Shown here piece after piece: positions 11,830 through 22,948 of a stretch of 64,000 nt of DNA (within the stretch, counting starts at the first letter, position 1; each line of letters starts with the position of its first letter). The stretch spans positions 124,001 to 188,000 of the forward strand of contig JAGYJX010000019.1 in the NCBI GenBank assembly GCA_018401495.1, read 5' to 3'. The notes below the pieces were generated by a model that was given only the letters and a program-made list of their open reading frames with translations, had not been told where the DNA came from and searched no databases. The DNA is from Rhodospirillaceae bacterium (GTDB lineage: Bacteria; Pseudomonadota; Alphaproteobacteria; Thalassobaculales; Thalassobaculaceae). Position numbers and translations under genes: made by a program.

Positions 11830-12712
11830 TCAATCGCGATCCCGCGGCGGCCGGGATAAAGCCGAGCGGCGTGGCGCCCAGCCCAGCCGCTCGCGGGCGA
11901 CGGCGCCGCTCATGCGCTGGCTGCGGGCGTAGCCGCGGGCCCAGTCGCCGAGTTCGGCGGCGACGAGGTTTTCGGCCACCACCGCGGCGGCAGCGCTCGA
12001 TCCGTGGCGTCGGGCGGCGGCGTGCGCGAGATCCCCGACCGCAACCGCCTCGTCGGCGACGCCGATGACGTGGCCGCTGAAGGTCGCGTCCTCCAGCACC
12101 CGGCGGTAGAGGTCGGCGAGGTCGTCGGCGTGCACCATCGGCCAGAGGGTCGTGCTCCGACCCGACCAGCCGGACCGGCTCGCCGGCCCGGGCTTGCGCT
12201 TCCATCGCCGCGACCGGGCCGGCGGCGTCGGCGTGGACCATCGCCGGGTGCACCACCGCCGCCCGGATGCCCGGTGTGGCCAGGACCCGCTCGCTGTGGC
12301 CGACCGCCCAGGCGAAGGCGGGCAGGGGATTGAAGCCGGTGCGTTCGTCGATCGCGCGCTCCGGCGACGGGCCCCAGAGCCAGCAGCCGCCGGTGTAGAC
12401 CAGGGTCGGCCGGCGGCCGGTCGACGCCAGCGCCGGCAGCAGCGTGTCCAGCAGCCGGGCCTCGACCTCCCCCATGTCGGGCGTGAAGCTGCCGGCGGCG
12501 TGCACCACCGCGTCGACCTGGTCGATCACCGCGCCCGCCCACAGGCGCGGCGCGCTGATGTCGCCCGCCACCGGCTCGGCGCCGGTCTCGAGCAGACGCT
12601 CGGCGGCGTCGGGGCTGCGGGCAAGCCCGCTGACCGCATGGCCGGCCGCGATCAGGGCGCGAACCACGGCGCCGCCGATGGTCCCGGTGCCGCCCAGCAC
12701 GAGCACGCGCAT
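11830..12712 (-). CDS. NAD-dependent epimerase/dehydratase family protein, one frame break
   Basis: This is a short-chain extended-SDR protein. The N-terminus MRVLVLGGTGTIGGAVVRAL carries the GxxGxxG nucleotide-binding motif, and DAVVHAAGSFTPDMG and LVYTGGCWLWGPSPE follow as in NAD-dependent epimerases. The usual YxxxK is not obvious; the equivalent region reads FAWAVGHSERV, so it may be an atypical or non-epimerase member. A frame break near 12150 joins it to PMVHADDLADLYRRVLED, the classic downstream piece. The start at 12712 follows AAGGGAGTGACCG, a good ribosome site. The C-terminus RLGWAPRRSALSRPP fits the family end. The substrate is unknown. Confidence 0.8.
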
Positions 12713-12769
12713 CGGTCACTCCCTTAATGACAAGTCATAGCTCAAAGGCCGAGCGTCCTCCCCACCTGT

Positions 12770-12780
12770 CGTCATCCCGG
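12770..12780 (+). repeat. Single end of a GTCATCCCGG palindromic repeat
   Basis: The 11 bases CGTCATCCCGG match the left end of the palindromic element at 29486-29574. Beyond it lies CTCGCGCGCAGCGCGGGCG, similar to the inside of the element near 54.8 kb. No matching right end is seen within 100 bases, so this looks like a truncated copy. Confidence is limited because the match is short. Confidence 0.4.
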
Positions 12781-12881
12781 CTCGCGCGCAGCGCGGGCGG
12801 AGACTCGCCGCCGCCGCTGACGCGAGGACAGTAGGCCCGATCACTGGTCGGATCCGTCCAGGCAGAGGCGGCCGACCGCCA

Positions 12882-12987
12882 GATGATGACAAGGAGAGGG
12901 CGCCGATCACTGACTTGATGACGACGATGGGGAGAGGAGCCGATCGCGAACTTGATGACGACGACGGAAGCGGGCCGACTCGCGGCC
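12882..12987 (+). repeat. Degenerate tandem repeat, three units of about 36 bases
   Basis: Three successive units begin GATGATGACAAGG (12882), GATGACGACGATGG (12917) and GATGACGACGACGG (12954). Each continues with a purine-rich stretch and then (G/C)CCGA(T/C)C and ends near ACTT in the first two. Unit lengths are 35, 37 and about 34 bases. The array fills the gap between the epimerase start and the end of the lipoprotein gene. No convincing protein is encoded here. It could be a regulatory or merely slippage-derived repeat. Confidence 0.5.
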
Positions 12988-13001
12988 GGTTTGGAACCGC
13001 C

Positions 13002-13458
13002 TCATTGCGGGATCTCGATGGTGCCCGGCGTGGTCCGCAGCGTGCCGGGGCGCTGGTCGATGGTGCCGGCCGGCGGACCGGGTTCACGGGGGGGCGGTCG
13101 CACGCGGCGGCGATCGACGTCGTCGCCCACCGACGAGGGCGGATCGAGGCGGCGGGTGGGCGAAACCCGCGGTGCCATGTCGGGCGTCGGGGTGACCCGC
13201 GAGTTCGGCCCGGGGGTGATGCCGCGGGCGGCGTCGGCCTCGCGCGATGGCGCGGGCGCGGTGATCGGCGGCGGCCGGGCCCAGTCGGTGCCCGGGGCCT
13301 GGATCGGGTGGCGGGGAGCGGCGCGCTCGACCGGCTGCCGGCGTCGCCGGCGGCGCGCCCTCGCAGGCGGCGGTCGCCGCCAGGCAGGCGGTCAGGGCGA
13401 GCGGTCCCAGGAGACGGGTCGCCCGGCGGGCGGCGGTCCGGTCCCTGGTCGCCGCCAT
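13002..13458 (-). CDS. Small proline-rich putative lipoprotein, one frame break
   Basis: ATG 13458 starts a signal sequence RRATRLLGPLALTACLAATAAC with a lipobox cysteine. One frame break, around 13320-13340, leads into a proline- and threonine-rich tail (PPPITAPAPSREAD, RVTPTPDMAPRVSP) that ends in TTPGTIEIPQ at 13002. The joined protein has about 152 residues with no domain I recognise. It begins two bases after the cysQ stop, so it is probably co-transcribed with cysQ and the molybdenum hydroxylase gene. The alternative is a shorter lipoprotein followed by a spurious frame, but both the lipobox and the low-complexity tail look protein-like. Confidence 0.5.
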
Positions 13459-13460
13459 CC

Positions 13461-14232
13461 TCAGCCGCCCCGGGCGATGAAGTGGCCGTTGCGGAACTCC
13501 GGCTTGGCGTAGCGGAACGGGCTGCCGTCGAACGCCGTCAGGCTGCCGCCGGCGGCCACCAGCACGGCGTGGCCGGCGGCGGTGTCCCATTCCATGGTCG
13601 GGCCGGTGCGCGGGTAGATGTCGGCTTCGCCGCGGGCCACGATGCAGAACTTCAGCGCCGATCCCCGCGAGACCGATTCCTTGACCTTCAGCGTGGCGAT
13701 GTAGGCCTCGAGCTCCGGGTTGCGATGGCTCTTGCTGGCGACGACGGTGAGACCGTCCGGCCCCGGCTTGCGCACCGCGATCGGCCGGCGGGTGCCGTCG
13801 CCGTCCTCCTCGCGAGCGCCGTCGCCGACGATGCCGGCCCACACCATGCCGTCGACCGGGGTGTGCACGACGCCGAGCACCGGCGCGCCGTCCCTGACCA
13901 GACCGATGTTCACCGTGAAGTCGCCGCGGCGCTGGATGAACTCCTTGGTGCCGTCGAGCGGGTCGACCAGCCAGAACAGGCCGCCCGAGACATCGGGCAC
14001 CGCGCCGGCGGCCGCCTCTTCCTCGGCCACCACCGGGATCGTCCGGCGTCAACTCGCGCAGCGCGGCGACGATCACCAGTTCGGCGGCGCGGTCGGCGGC
14101 GGTGACCGGGCTGCCGTCGACCTTGCTGTCGACCGCCCTGTCGGCCTCGTAGTAAGGCAGGATCACCCGCCCGGCCTCGCGGGCGATGGCGACGATGCGA
14201 TCGAGCAGGGCGGTCTTGTCGAGATCGGTCAA
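13461..14232 (-). CDS. cysQ: 3'(2'),5'-bisphosphate nucleotidase CysQ, one frame break
   Basis: The enzyme removes the 3'-phosphate from PAP and PAPS, by-products of sulfate activation and sulfotransfer, using magnesium. It is an inositol-monophosphatase-fold protein. The N-terminal SKVDGSPVTAADRAAE, then the metal-site piece WLVDPLDGTKEFIQRRGDF (motif DPLDGT) and the C-terminal PTMEWDTAAGHAVLVAAGG are diagnostic of CysQ. One frame break near 14040, consistent with an extra G in GACGATCCCG, separates the first 64 residues. Seventeen bases separate it from the stop of the molybdenum hydroxylase gene upstream. Confidence 0.92.
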
Positions 14233-14248
14233 GCGGTCCCCTCCCGGG

Positions 14249-16587
<2,339 letters not shown>

Positions 16588-16685
16588 GGGACCCTCATCT
16601 GCTAGCGTGACATCCGGCGCGATGGTAGCGGCCGGTCGGGGTACCGCCAAGCCGCCATCCGGCCGCTCGATCCCAGGAGATCCGC

Positions 16686-17387
16686 ATGTGCGGCCGCTAC
16701 AGCATCACCACCGATCCCGACGCGCTGCGGCTCATCTTCGGGGTCCGGGTGGTGCGCAACCTGATCCCGCGCTGGAACGTCGCGCCGACCCAGGAGGTTC
16801 CGGTCGTCCGCGAGGATCGGGCGGCGCGCGCGAACTGACGATCATGCGCTGGGGGCTGGTGCCGTCCTGGTCGAAGGACATCGGCATCGGCGCCAAGCTG
16901 ATCAACGCCCGCGCCGAGACGGTGGCCGAGAAGCCGACGTTCCGGGCGGCGTTCCGACACCGCCGCTGCCTGGTGCCGGCCGACGGCTTCTACGAGTGGC
17001 AGGCGACCGGCGGCCGCAAGCAGCCGTGGCGCGTGGTGCGCCGCGACCGCGCGCCGTTCGCCTTCGCCGGGCTCTGGGAGCTGTGGGAGGGAACCGGTGA
17101 GGGCAGCGCGCTGGAGACCTTCTCGATCGTCACCACCGAGGCCAACGCGACCTTGCGGAACATCCATTCCCGCATGCCGGTGATGCTGTTCGAGGAGGCG
17201 CAGTTCAAGACCTGGCTGGCCGGCACGCCGCCCGAGGCGGCGGCGATGACCGCGACCCTGCGACCCGGCGCTGATCGAGGTCTACCCGGTCGATCCCCGG
17301 GTCGGCAACGTGCGCAACGACGACGCCGCGCTCATCGAGCCGATGGTGCCGCCGTCGCCGTCGCCGGTCCAGGGCAGCCTGCTGTAA
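16686..17387 (+). CDS. SRAP-family protein (SOS response-associated peptidase, HMCES/YedK type), two frame breaks
   Basis: SRAP proteins crosslink to abasic sites in single-stranded DNA through their second residue, a cysteine exposed after removal of Met, and protect the site from cleavage. This one begins MCGRYSITTDPDAL with Cys2 in place, and keeps WNVAPTQEVPVV, MRWGLVPSW, NARAETVAEKPTF, CLVPADGFYEW and NIHSRMPV, which supply the DNA-binding and active-site residues. Frame breaks lie near 16828 and 17270; the end QGSLL at 17387 completes about 234 residues. It is divergent from the molybdenum hydroxylase gene, with starts 98 bases apart. Confidence 0.9.
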
Positions 17388-17426
17388 GGGTGCTTCGGTT
17401 CGGATGACCGGACCGGGTCCGCGTCG

Positions 17427-18452
17427 CTACGGGCAGCGGGTGAGGATGTCCGAGGTGCGCGCGGAGAACCCGATCCGGGTGGTGTCGCCGACCAGTTGCA
17501 GGTCGTTGGGGCCGAGCTTCTGGAAATGCTCCACCAGGTCGGGCGATCGCCTGATGAACCAGGTGAACTCGTCCTCGATGGTTTCCACCACGGGAACCTT
17601 GAGGGATTCCGGCCGGTTCGGGGCGCCTACGACCAGGCCGTCGGCATCGAACTCGATATAGGTCTCGTCGCAGCGTCCCGGCGACCAGCGGCCGCGCAGC
17701 GGCTCGGCGACGCCGGCGTGGGTGATGACCTGCCCGGTGGTCTCCGGCATCACCGCGGCGGGGCCGGACATCGGCGCCTGCATCCCGTCCGACATGCCCC
17801 TGACCCACGACAGCAGCGGTCGGACCTGCGGGGCGTCGAGCGCGATGCCGAGGGCCAGCACGGCCGCGCCGGTCAGAACCAGCGCGATCAGCAGCGTGCC
17901 GAGCATGAAGAACACCTTGCCGCCGCGTGGGCGCTGCGGCCGGAATCCCGGCGGCGGGCCGACCGGAGCGTCGGTGTCGAGCGGGTCGTCCTCGAACATC
18001 GGCCGGCTGCGCCGCCGAACCCAGGTGTCGTCGTCGTCCTCGGCGACCGGCTCGGCGGCACGGCTCTCGATCGGGCCGCGCTCGTCGCTGGCTCGTCGGA
18101 TCGCGTCGGCAAACGCCTGACCGCCCGGCACGCGCTCGTCGGTCGCCTCGTCATTCGTCCAGGCGTCGCCGCTCGCCGGATCCCCGGAGCCACCGGCCTC
18201 GAACTCGCTCTCTTCGGCTTCGACCAGCCCAAGCTCGATCGCGCTGCGGTCCACGAAGAAGATCTGGGAGTATTCCCAGGTCCCGGCGGCCTGATCGTAG
18301 GCGCCGGCGAGTATCCGCAGTTCCGCATCGTCGCGGGCGTCGAACTCGCGGACCAGCGAAGTGACCAGAACCGAAACGGACTGCGCCCGCTCCAGCGTGT
18401 CCCAGACCCCGGTCACCTTCTTCTGAAGGAAATAGACTTCGAAGCGCCCCAT
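17427..18452 (-). CDS. Conserved hypothetical single-pass membrane protein
   Basis: This intact protein has about 341 residues. The N-terminal region (MGRFEVYFLQKKVTGVWDTL, VSVLVTSLVREFDARDDAELRILAG, YSQIFFVDRSA) looks like a small folded cytoplasmic domain. An acidic linker follows. A single membrane segment (VFFMLGTLLIALVLTGAAVLAL, about residues 180-202) leads to a periplasmic domain of some 130 residues containing RWSPGRCDETYIEFDADGLVV and ending in DILTRCP. Two cysteines there could pair. I do not recognise the family. It starts 11 bases after the PAS-GGDEF-EAL gene stop and is very likely in the same transcript. The long in-frame extension upstream of 18452 overlaps that gene and is not used. 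Confidence 0.7.
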   Translation of the reverse strand: MGRFEVYFLQKKVTGVWDTLERAQSVSVLVTSLVREFDARDDAELRILAGAYDQAAGTWEYSQIFFVDRSAIELGLVEAEESEFEAGGSGDPASGDAWTNDEATDERVPGGQAFADAIRRASDERGPIESRAAEPVAEDDDDTWVRRRSRPMFEDDPLDTDAPVGPPPGFRPQRPRGGKVFFMLGTLLIALVLTGAAVLALGIALDAPQVRPLLSWVRGMSDGMQAPMSGPAAVMPETTGQVITHAGVAEPLRGRWSPGRCDETYIEFDADGLVVGAPNRPESLKVPVVETIEDEFTWFIRRSPDLVEHFQKLGPNDLQLVGDTTRIGFSARTSDILTRCP

Positions 18453-18463
18453 GCGACGGCGTC

Positions 18464-21079
18464 CTACCAGACCCTGTTCTCGGACAGAAGGCGCCGCACG
18501 TTTTCCGGCGTCAAGGGCCGGGAGAACAGGTAGCCCTGAGCGTAGCCGCAGCCTATCGCCCGCAACTGGGCAAGCTGCTCCGGCGTCTCCACGCCCTCGG
18601 CGATGACGTCGAGTCGCAGGTTCTGGGCCAGCACGGCGATGGTCCGCACGATCTCGAGGTTGTGGCGGTTGCGGCCCATGTCCTGCACGAACGACTTGTC
18701 GATCTTCAGGGTGTCGATCGGGAAGGTGTGCAGGTAGCTGAGCGACGAGTAGCCGGTCCCGAAATCGTCGACACAGACCTTGATGTCGAGTTCCTTGAGG
18801 TGCCGCAGCATCTGGGCCGACCGCTGGGCGTTCTCCATCAGCGCGCTCTCGGTGATCTCCAGCTTCAGGCAGTTCGGCTTCAGCCCGGTGCCGTCGAGGC
18901 TGTTGGTGACCATCCGCACGAGGTCGAACTGCGTGAACTGGCGACCGGACAGGTTGACGCTGATCTCCAGCGGGCCAACGTCCGGAAACTCGCGGTTCCA
19001 CTCGACCATCTGGGCGCAGGCGTTGCGCAGAACCCACTGGCCGAGTTCGACGATCATCCCGGTTTCCTCGGCCAGCGGGATGAACTCCGAGGGCGGAATG
19101 TCGCCGCGTTCGGCGTGACGCCAGCGCGCCAGCGCCTCGAAGCCGCGAATACGACCGTCGGACAGCGACACGATCGGCTGGAAGTGCAGGACGATTTCCT
19201 GGCGCTCGAGGGCGCGGCGCAGGTCGGTCTCGACGTCCAGCGGCGTCACGCTGGTGCCGCGCATCGCCGCGTCGAACGCCACCGACCGCGCCTTGCCGAG
19301 TTCCTTGGCGCGGTACATCGCCAACTCGGCGTCGCGCAGGATGTCTTCAGGCCGCACGTAGTTCTCGGTCGAATGGGCGATGCCCATGGAGGCGGTGGTG
19401 AAGACCTCCTTGCCGCCGAGGACGAACGGCGTCGACAGCGCCTTCTGGAGCATGTCGGAGAGGCTGGTCGCCTCCTCCTTGTCGCTGACATCCTCCATCA
19501 TGATGGCGAACTCGTCGCCGCCCAGCCGCGCCACGGTGTCGCCGAACTTCAGGTTCTGCTCCAGCCGCCGGGCGGTGGCGATGATCAGGTCGTCGCCATG
19601 GACGTGGCCCAGGCTCTCGTTGACCACCTTGAAGCGGTCGAGATCCAGGTAGATGACCGCGAAGCGCGCGGCCGCCGACCGGCGCTGGCGGGCCAGGGCC
19701 TGGCGGACCCGTTCGAGAAACAGCGTCCGGTTCGCGAGGCTGGTCAGGTTGTCGTGGAGCGCGTCGTGAATGGCCTGCTCTTCCGAGCGCTTGCGCTCGG
19801 TGATGTCGGTCATCGATCCGGCGATCCGGTAGGCGTGGTTGTCGCCGTCGCGCACCGCCAGGCCACGCACCAGCATCCACCGGTAGGTGTCGTCGTAGTG
19901 GCGGACCCGGTGTTCGCTCTCGAAGCTGTGCGCGGTGCCGCCGAGATGAGCGTCGAGTTGCGCCGTCACGCGCTGGACGTCCTCGGGGTGGATCCGGCTG
20001 AACCACTCCTCGGCGCCGTCGCCGACTTCCTCGGTGGAGTACCCGAGCATCTCCTTCCAGCGGTCGGAGAAGAAGATCCGGTTGCTGCCGAGATTCCAGT
20101 CCCACAGGCCGTCATTGGCGCCGGCGGCCGCCAGGGCGTAGCGTTCCTCGCTCTCGCGGAGCGCGGTCTCCGCCTTCCGGCGCTCCGTCACGTCGGCGTA
20201 GGTCGCGACCAGGCCACCGCCGCTCAGCGGGCGCAGCCGGACCTCCAGCGTCTGACCGAGGTTGTTGGCCCGCTCGTAGATCGTCCCGGCCGTCTCGGTG
20301 GCCATCGCGAAGGTTTCGGCGGCCAGCTGGCCCGGCTCGCCCTGGCCGAGGTCGCCGCGCTGGGCCACGAACCGGATCATGTCGAGCATCGGCGTGCCGA
20401 CCTGGGCGAAGGTGTGCGGCAGGTCGAGGAGTTCGAAGAAGCGGGCGTTCCAGGTCATCAGCCGGTAGTCGCGATCGAACGCGCACAGGCCCTGGCTGAT
20501 GTTCTCCAGGGTGCCGCGCAACAGCGACGTGTAGCGCGCGGAATCCTCGATCAGCCGCTTCTCGTCGGTGAAGTCGCGGGTGATGACGACGCGGCCGCCG
20601 TCCGGGGTCGAGCGGTCCTCGGTGCGCACCCAGCGGCCATCCGGCTGGCGCGCCTCGATCCGCGAGACTGGTTGGGTGTGGAGATGCAACCGCTCCGCGA
20701 TCCACGCCTCCGGGTTCTCGATGCAGCCATTACGCATCAGCACGGCGGCGTCGCGGCGCAGCAGATCCTCGAAGCGGGTGCCGGGCACCAGGTGGTCGGC
20801 AAGGTGCGGGAACATGGCAGCGGTCGCGGCGTTCGCGGCTACCAGGCGGTCATCTTCGTCGAACACCAGGAAGCTGTCCCCGACCGCGTCGATCGCCGAC
20901 TGCAGGGCGGTGCTGCCGGTGTGCCGGCCGGCCATGGTCGTAGCCACGCTCACAGGCGCACCGCGGCGCGGCGCGCGCCACCGGTCTGCGGGGCGGTGAT
21001 CGCCCCGATCGCTATCGGCGTTCAAGCTCGGCACGTCCCCCGGGACCGCTCGTTCGTACAACACGTCTCGAATTGTCAC
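18464..21079 (-). CDS. PAS-PAS-PAS-GGDEF-EAL cyclic-di-GMP protein
   Basis: This intact protein of up to 871 residues has no membrane segment and carries three PAS domains (about residues 55-175, 185-300 and 310-430), a GGDEF domain and an EAL domain. GGDEF is intact at 520-524 (ARLGGDEFAIM), so cyclic-di-GMP synthesis is possible. The inhibitory I-site upstream reads KFGD rather than RxxD. EAL is intact (GFEALARWRH, LEITESALM, VDDFGTGYSS), so phosphodiesterase activity is also likely. The GTG at 21079 lies five bases after the glycosylase stop, but the conserved text starts near Met 49 (20935), so the true start is uncertain. It is followed closely by the membrane protein gene at 18452. Confidence 0.9.
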   Translation of the reverse strand: MTIRDVLYERAVPGDVPSLNADSDRGDHRPADRWRAPRRGAPVSVATTMAGRHTGSTALQSAIDAVGDSFLVFDEDDRLVAANAATAAMFPHLADHLVPGTRFEDLLRRDAAVLMRNGCIENPEAWIAERLHLHTQPVSRIEARQPDGRWVRTEDRSTPDGGRVVITRDFTDEKRLIEDSARYTSLLRGTLENISQGLCAFDRDYRLMTWNARFFELLDLPHTFAQVGTPMLDMIRFVAQRGDLGQGEPGQLAAETFAMATETAGTIYERANNLGQTLEVRLRPLSGGGLVATYADVTERRKAETALRESEERYALAAAGANDGLWDWNLGSNRIFFSDRWKEMLGYSTEEVGDGAEEWFSRIHPEDVQRVTAQLDAHLGGTAHSFESEHRVRHYDDTYRWMLVRGLAVRDGDNHAYRIAGSMTDITERKRSEEQAIHDALHDNLTSLANRTLFLERVRQALARQRRSAAARFAVIYLDLDRFKVVNESLGHVHGDDLIIATARRLEQNLKFGDTVARLGGDEFAIMMEDVSDKEEATSLSDMLQKALSTPFVLGGKEVFTTASMGIAHSTENYVRPEDILRDAELAMYRAKELGKARSVAFDAAMRGTSVTPLDVETDLRRALERQEIVLHFQPIVSLSDGRIRGFEALARWRHAERGDIPPSEFIPLAEETGMIVELGQWVLRNACAQMVEWNREFPDVGPLEISVNLSGRQFTQFDLVRMVTNSLDGTGLKPNCLKLEITESALMENAQRSAQMLRHLKELDIKVCVDDFGTGYSSLSYLHTFPIDTLKIDKSFVQDMGRNRHNLEIVRTIAVLAQNLRLDVIAEGVETPEQLAQLRAIGCGYAQGYLFSRPLTPENVRRLLSENRVW

Positions 21080-21083
21080 GTTA

Positions 21084-21796
21084 TCAGACGGGCGTGGGCG
21101 CCGCTACCGCCGCCGCCGTGTCCGGAGCGCCGTTGCCGGATGCGCCGTCGGCGCCGAGGACGGCGGTTCCACGCCGGTGCCGGTACAGCCGCCAGAGCAG
21201 GAGGGCGGCGGCGCTGCGCTCGGGTCGCCACGGCGCCGTCAGGGCGGCGGCCAGGGCGGGATCGGGGCGGTCCGCCAGGCCCAGCGCCATCCGCACCCCT
21301 TCGCGCAGCGCCAGGTCGCCGACCGGGAACACGTCGGGGTCGGCCAGCGCGAACATCCGGTAGATCTCCGCCGTCCAGGTGCCGATCCCGGGCAGGGCCG
21401 TCAACCGGGCCGACGCCTCGTCGCCCGGAAGGCCGCCGAGGCCGGCCGGGTCGAACGCACCGGTCGTCACCGCGACGGCGAGCGCCCGGCCGTAGCGCAT
21501 CTTGGCGCGGGAGAAGCCGATGCCGCCGAGCGTGGCGTCGTCGAAGCCGAGAAGCCGCTCGGCATCGTCGCCGCCGGCGGCGACCAGACGCCGCCAGATG
21601 GCCGCTGCCGACGCCGTCGAGACCTGCTGGCCGACCATGATCTTCAGCAGCGCCGCGAAGCCGGGCTCCAGGATCCGCGGCTCGGGCGCTCCGGCTTCCG
21701 CCAGCGCCGCCGCCAGCGCCGGGTGCGCCACGCACAGCCGCGTCAGCCCCTGCGCAAGCGCGGCCTGCCGCGCGCCGGTCCGGGGCTCGGGTTCAT
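21084..21796 (-). CDS. DNA-3-methyladenine glycosylase II (AlkA-type HhH-GPD), N-terminal frame break
   Basis: This base-excision repair enzyme removes alkylated purines from DNA. The HhH-GPD core is clear: GFAALLKIMVGQQVSTASAAAIW, then the helix-hairpin-helix LTALPGIGTWTAEIYRM and the catalytic-Asp region DPDVFPVGDLALREG. From GTG 21731 it reads 215 residues, but the frame stays open further upstream (RQAALAQGLTRLC, as in relatives). An ATG at 21796 overlaps the stop of the deacetylase gene (ATGA), one frame off. I infer the start at 21796 with a single frame break near 21770. The last 30 residues are Ala/Gly-rich and probably disordered. Confidence 0.85.
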
Positions 21797-22635
21797 TTCG
21801 GCGGCCCGATCACCCGGGCGGCCTCGCGCGCCGCCTCGGCCATCGTCAGGAACACCGCTCCCGCCTCGGTCAGGTGATCGATCAACGCCGCCATGGCCTT
21901 CATGCGGTGGCCGCGGCCGGAGACGAACGGGTGGAAGGTGTAGGTGATCACACCCCAGTCGGTGGTCTCGCGCATGTAGTCGAAGTCCGCGGTCCAGTTG
22001 TCGACCACGCCCCGCCAGTGCGCCAGTCCGGGGTTGAGGGCGCCGCCCGACAGCACCGACCACTCGAAATGCGGGTAGTCGTCGAGGCTCCAGCTGACCG
22101 GCATTTCGACCAGCGCGGTCTCGCGGCCGAAGCGGGCCGGCTCCAGAAGCGGCGCAGTGTCGCCGAGCCGAGGGCGGTACGGGCGATAGTCGTGGCCCAT
22201 CAGGCTGGAATCGTACTCGAAGCCATTCTCGATCAGCAGCTCGAGGGTGTGCGGCGACAGGTCCCAGGAGGGCGAGCGGTAGCCGACCGGGGCCGATCCG
22301 GTGAGGGCGCGGATCGCCGCGATGCCGCGCGCCAGTTCCTCGGCCTCCTCGCCGCGCGGCAGGTCGTTGGGCCGGCGGTGGGTCCAGCCGTGGTGGCCGA
22401 TCTCGTGGCCGGCCTCGACCAGCGGCGTCACCGAGGCCGGAAAGCTCTCGATGGTGTGGCCGGGCGTGAAGAAGGTCGCCCTGATGTTGCGGTCGGCGAG
22501 CAGCAGTCTGATGCGCTCGACGCCGACGAGCCCGAACTCGCCGCGCGACAGCGCGGTCGGGCTGACCGTTCCCTTGGCGATCGGCAGCGACAGGGCGTCG
22601 AAGTCGTAGGTCAGGCAGACGATGTGGCGCGGCAT
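21793..22635 (-). CDS. Polysaccharide deacetylase family (NodB-fold) hydrolase
   Basis: This intact protein of 280 residues carries the NodB homology domain. It shows the first metal/catalytic motif CLTYDFDAL, the metal-binding HHGWTHRRPND (HxxxH), and the groove motif GYRSPSWDLS. It has no signal peptide, so it acts in the cytoplasm, which favours a small-molecule amide hydrolase of the PuuE/cyclic-imidase branch over a cell-wall deacetylase. The start at 22635 (MPRHIVCLTYD) follows GGAGGAGCCTGCC; the longer in-frame form is rejected. It opens the minus-strand operon with the glycosylase, the cyclic-di-GMP protein and the membrane protein. Confidence 0.85.
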   Translation of the reverse strand: MPRHIVCLTYDFDALSLPIAKGTVSPTALSRGEFGLVGVERIRLLLADRNIRATFFTPGHTIESFPASVTPLVEAGHEIGHHGWTHRRPNDLPRGEEAEELARGIAAIRALTGSAPVGYRSPSWDLSPHTLELLIENGFEYDSSLMGHDYRPYRPRLGDTAPLLEPARFGRETALVEMPVSWSLDDYPHFEWSVLSGGALNPGLAHWRGVVDNWTADFDYMRETTDWGVITYTFHPFVSGRGHRMKAMAALIDHLTEAGAVFLTMAEAAREAARVIGPPK

Positions 22636-22948
22636 GGCAGGCTCCTCCGGCGCCGGACGGTACATCCGGGGGTCGGCCGCCGACAAGATCGACGCCACCG
22701 TCCGGCGCTCGAGGCACTCGCGTCAAAGTAGAATGTGTGGGATTGTCGTCGCTCTGCGTCGCGAGTGGTGGAAGCCGACCGGCCCGGAACTGGCGCTTCC
22801 CATGGGCGTTCTAGCGGTGTTGGAGGAGGGCCGGCTCGCGAGGTCGGCGATCGCGTCGTTTGGAACGCGGGAAACCGATCGCGGGCGTGCGGCTGCCGAC
22901 CATTGCGCTGCGCTTCCGGGGAAGGATTGACGGAAGGACTGGCGGTGA
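22636..22948. other. Divergent intergenic region, deacetylase operon / KaiC-family gene
   Basis: These 313 bases separate two divergent operons and should hold both promoters. I see no convincing gene: the open frames here have no ribosome site and no recognisable protein. No clear operator, hairpin or sigma-factor box can be named from the sequence. Confidence 0.4.

Noticed and set aside
18662..21640. Plus-strand open frame of 992 codons
   Set aside because: It is antisense to the intact PAS-GGDEF-EAL and glycosylase genes. High-GC codon bias leaves such frames open, and the protein has no recognisable domain.
22622..22930. Plus-strand frame of 102 codons upstream of the KaiC-family gene
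   Set aside because: No ribosome site, no recognisable protein text, and it begins inside the deacetylase start region.
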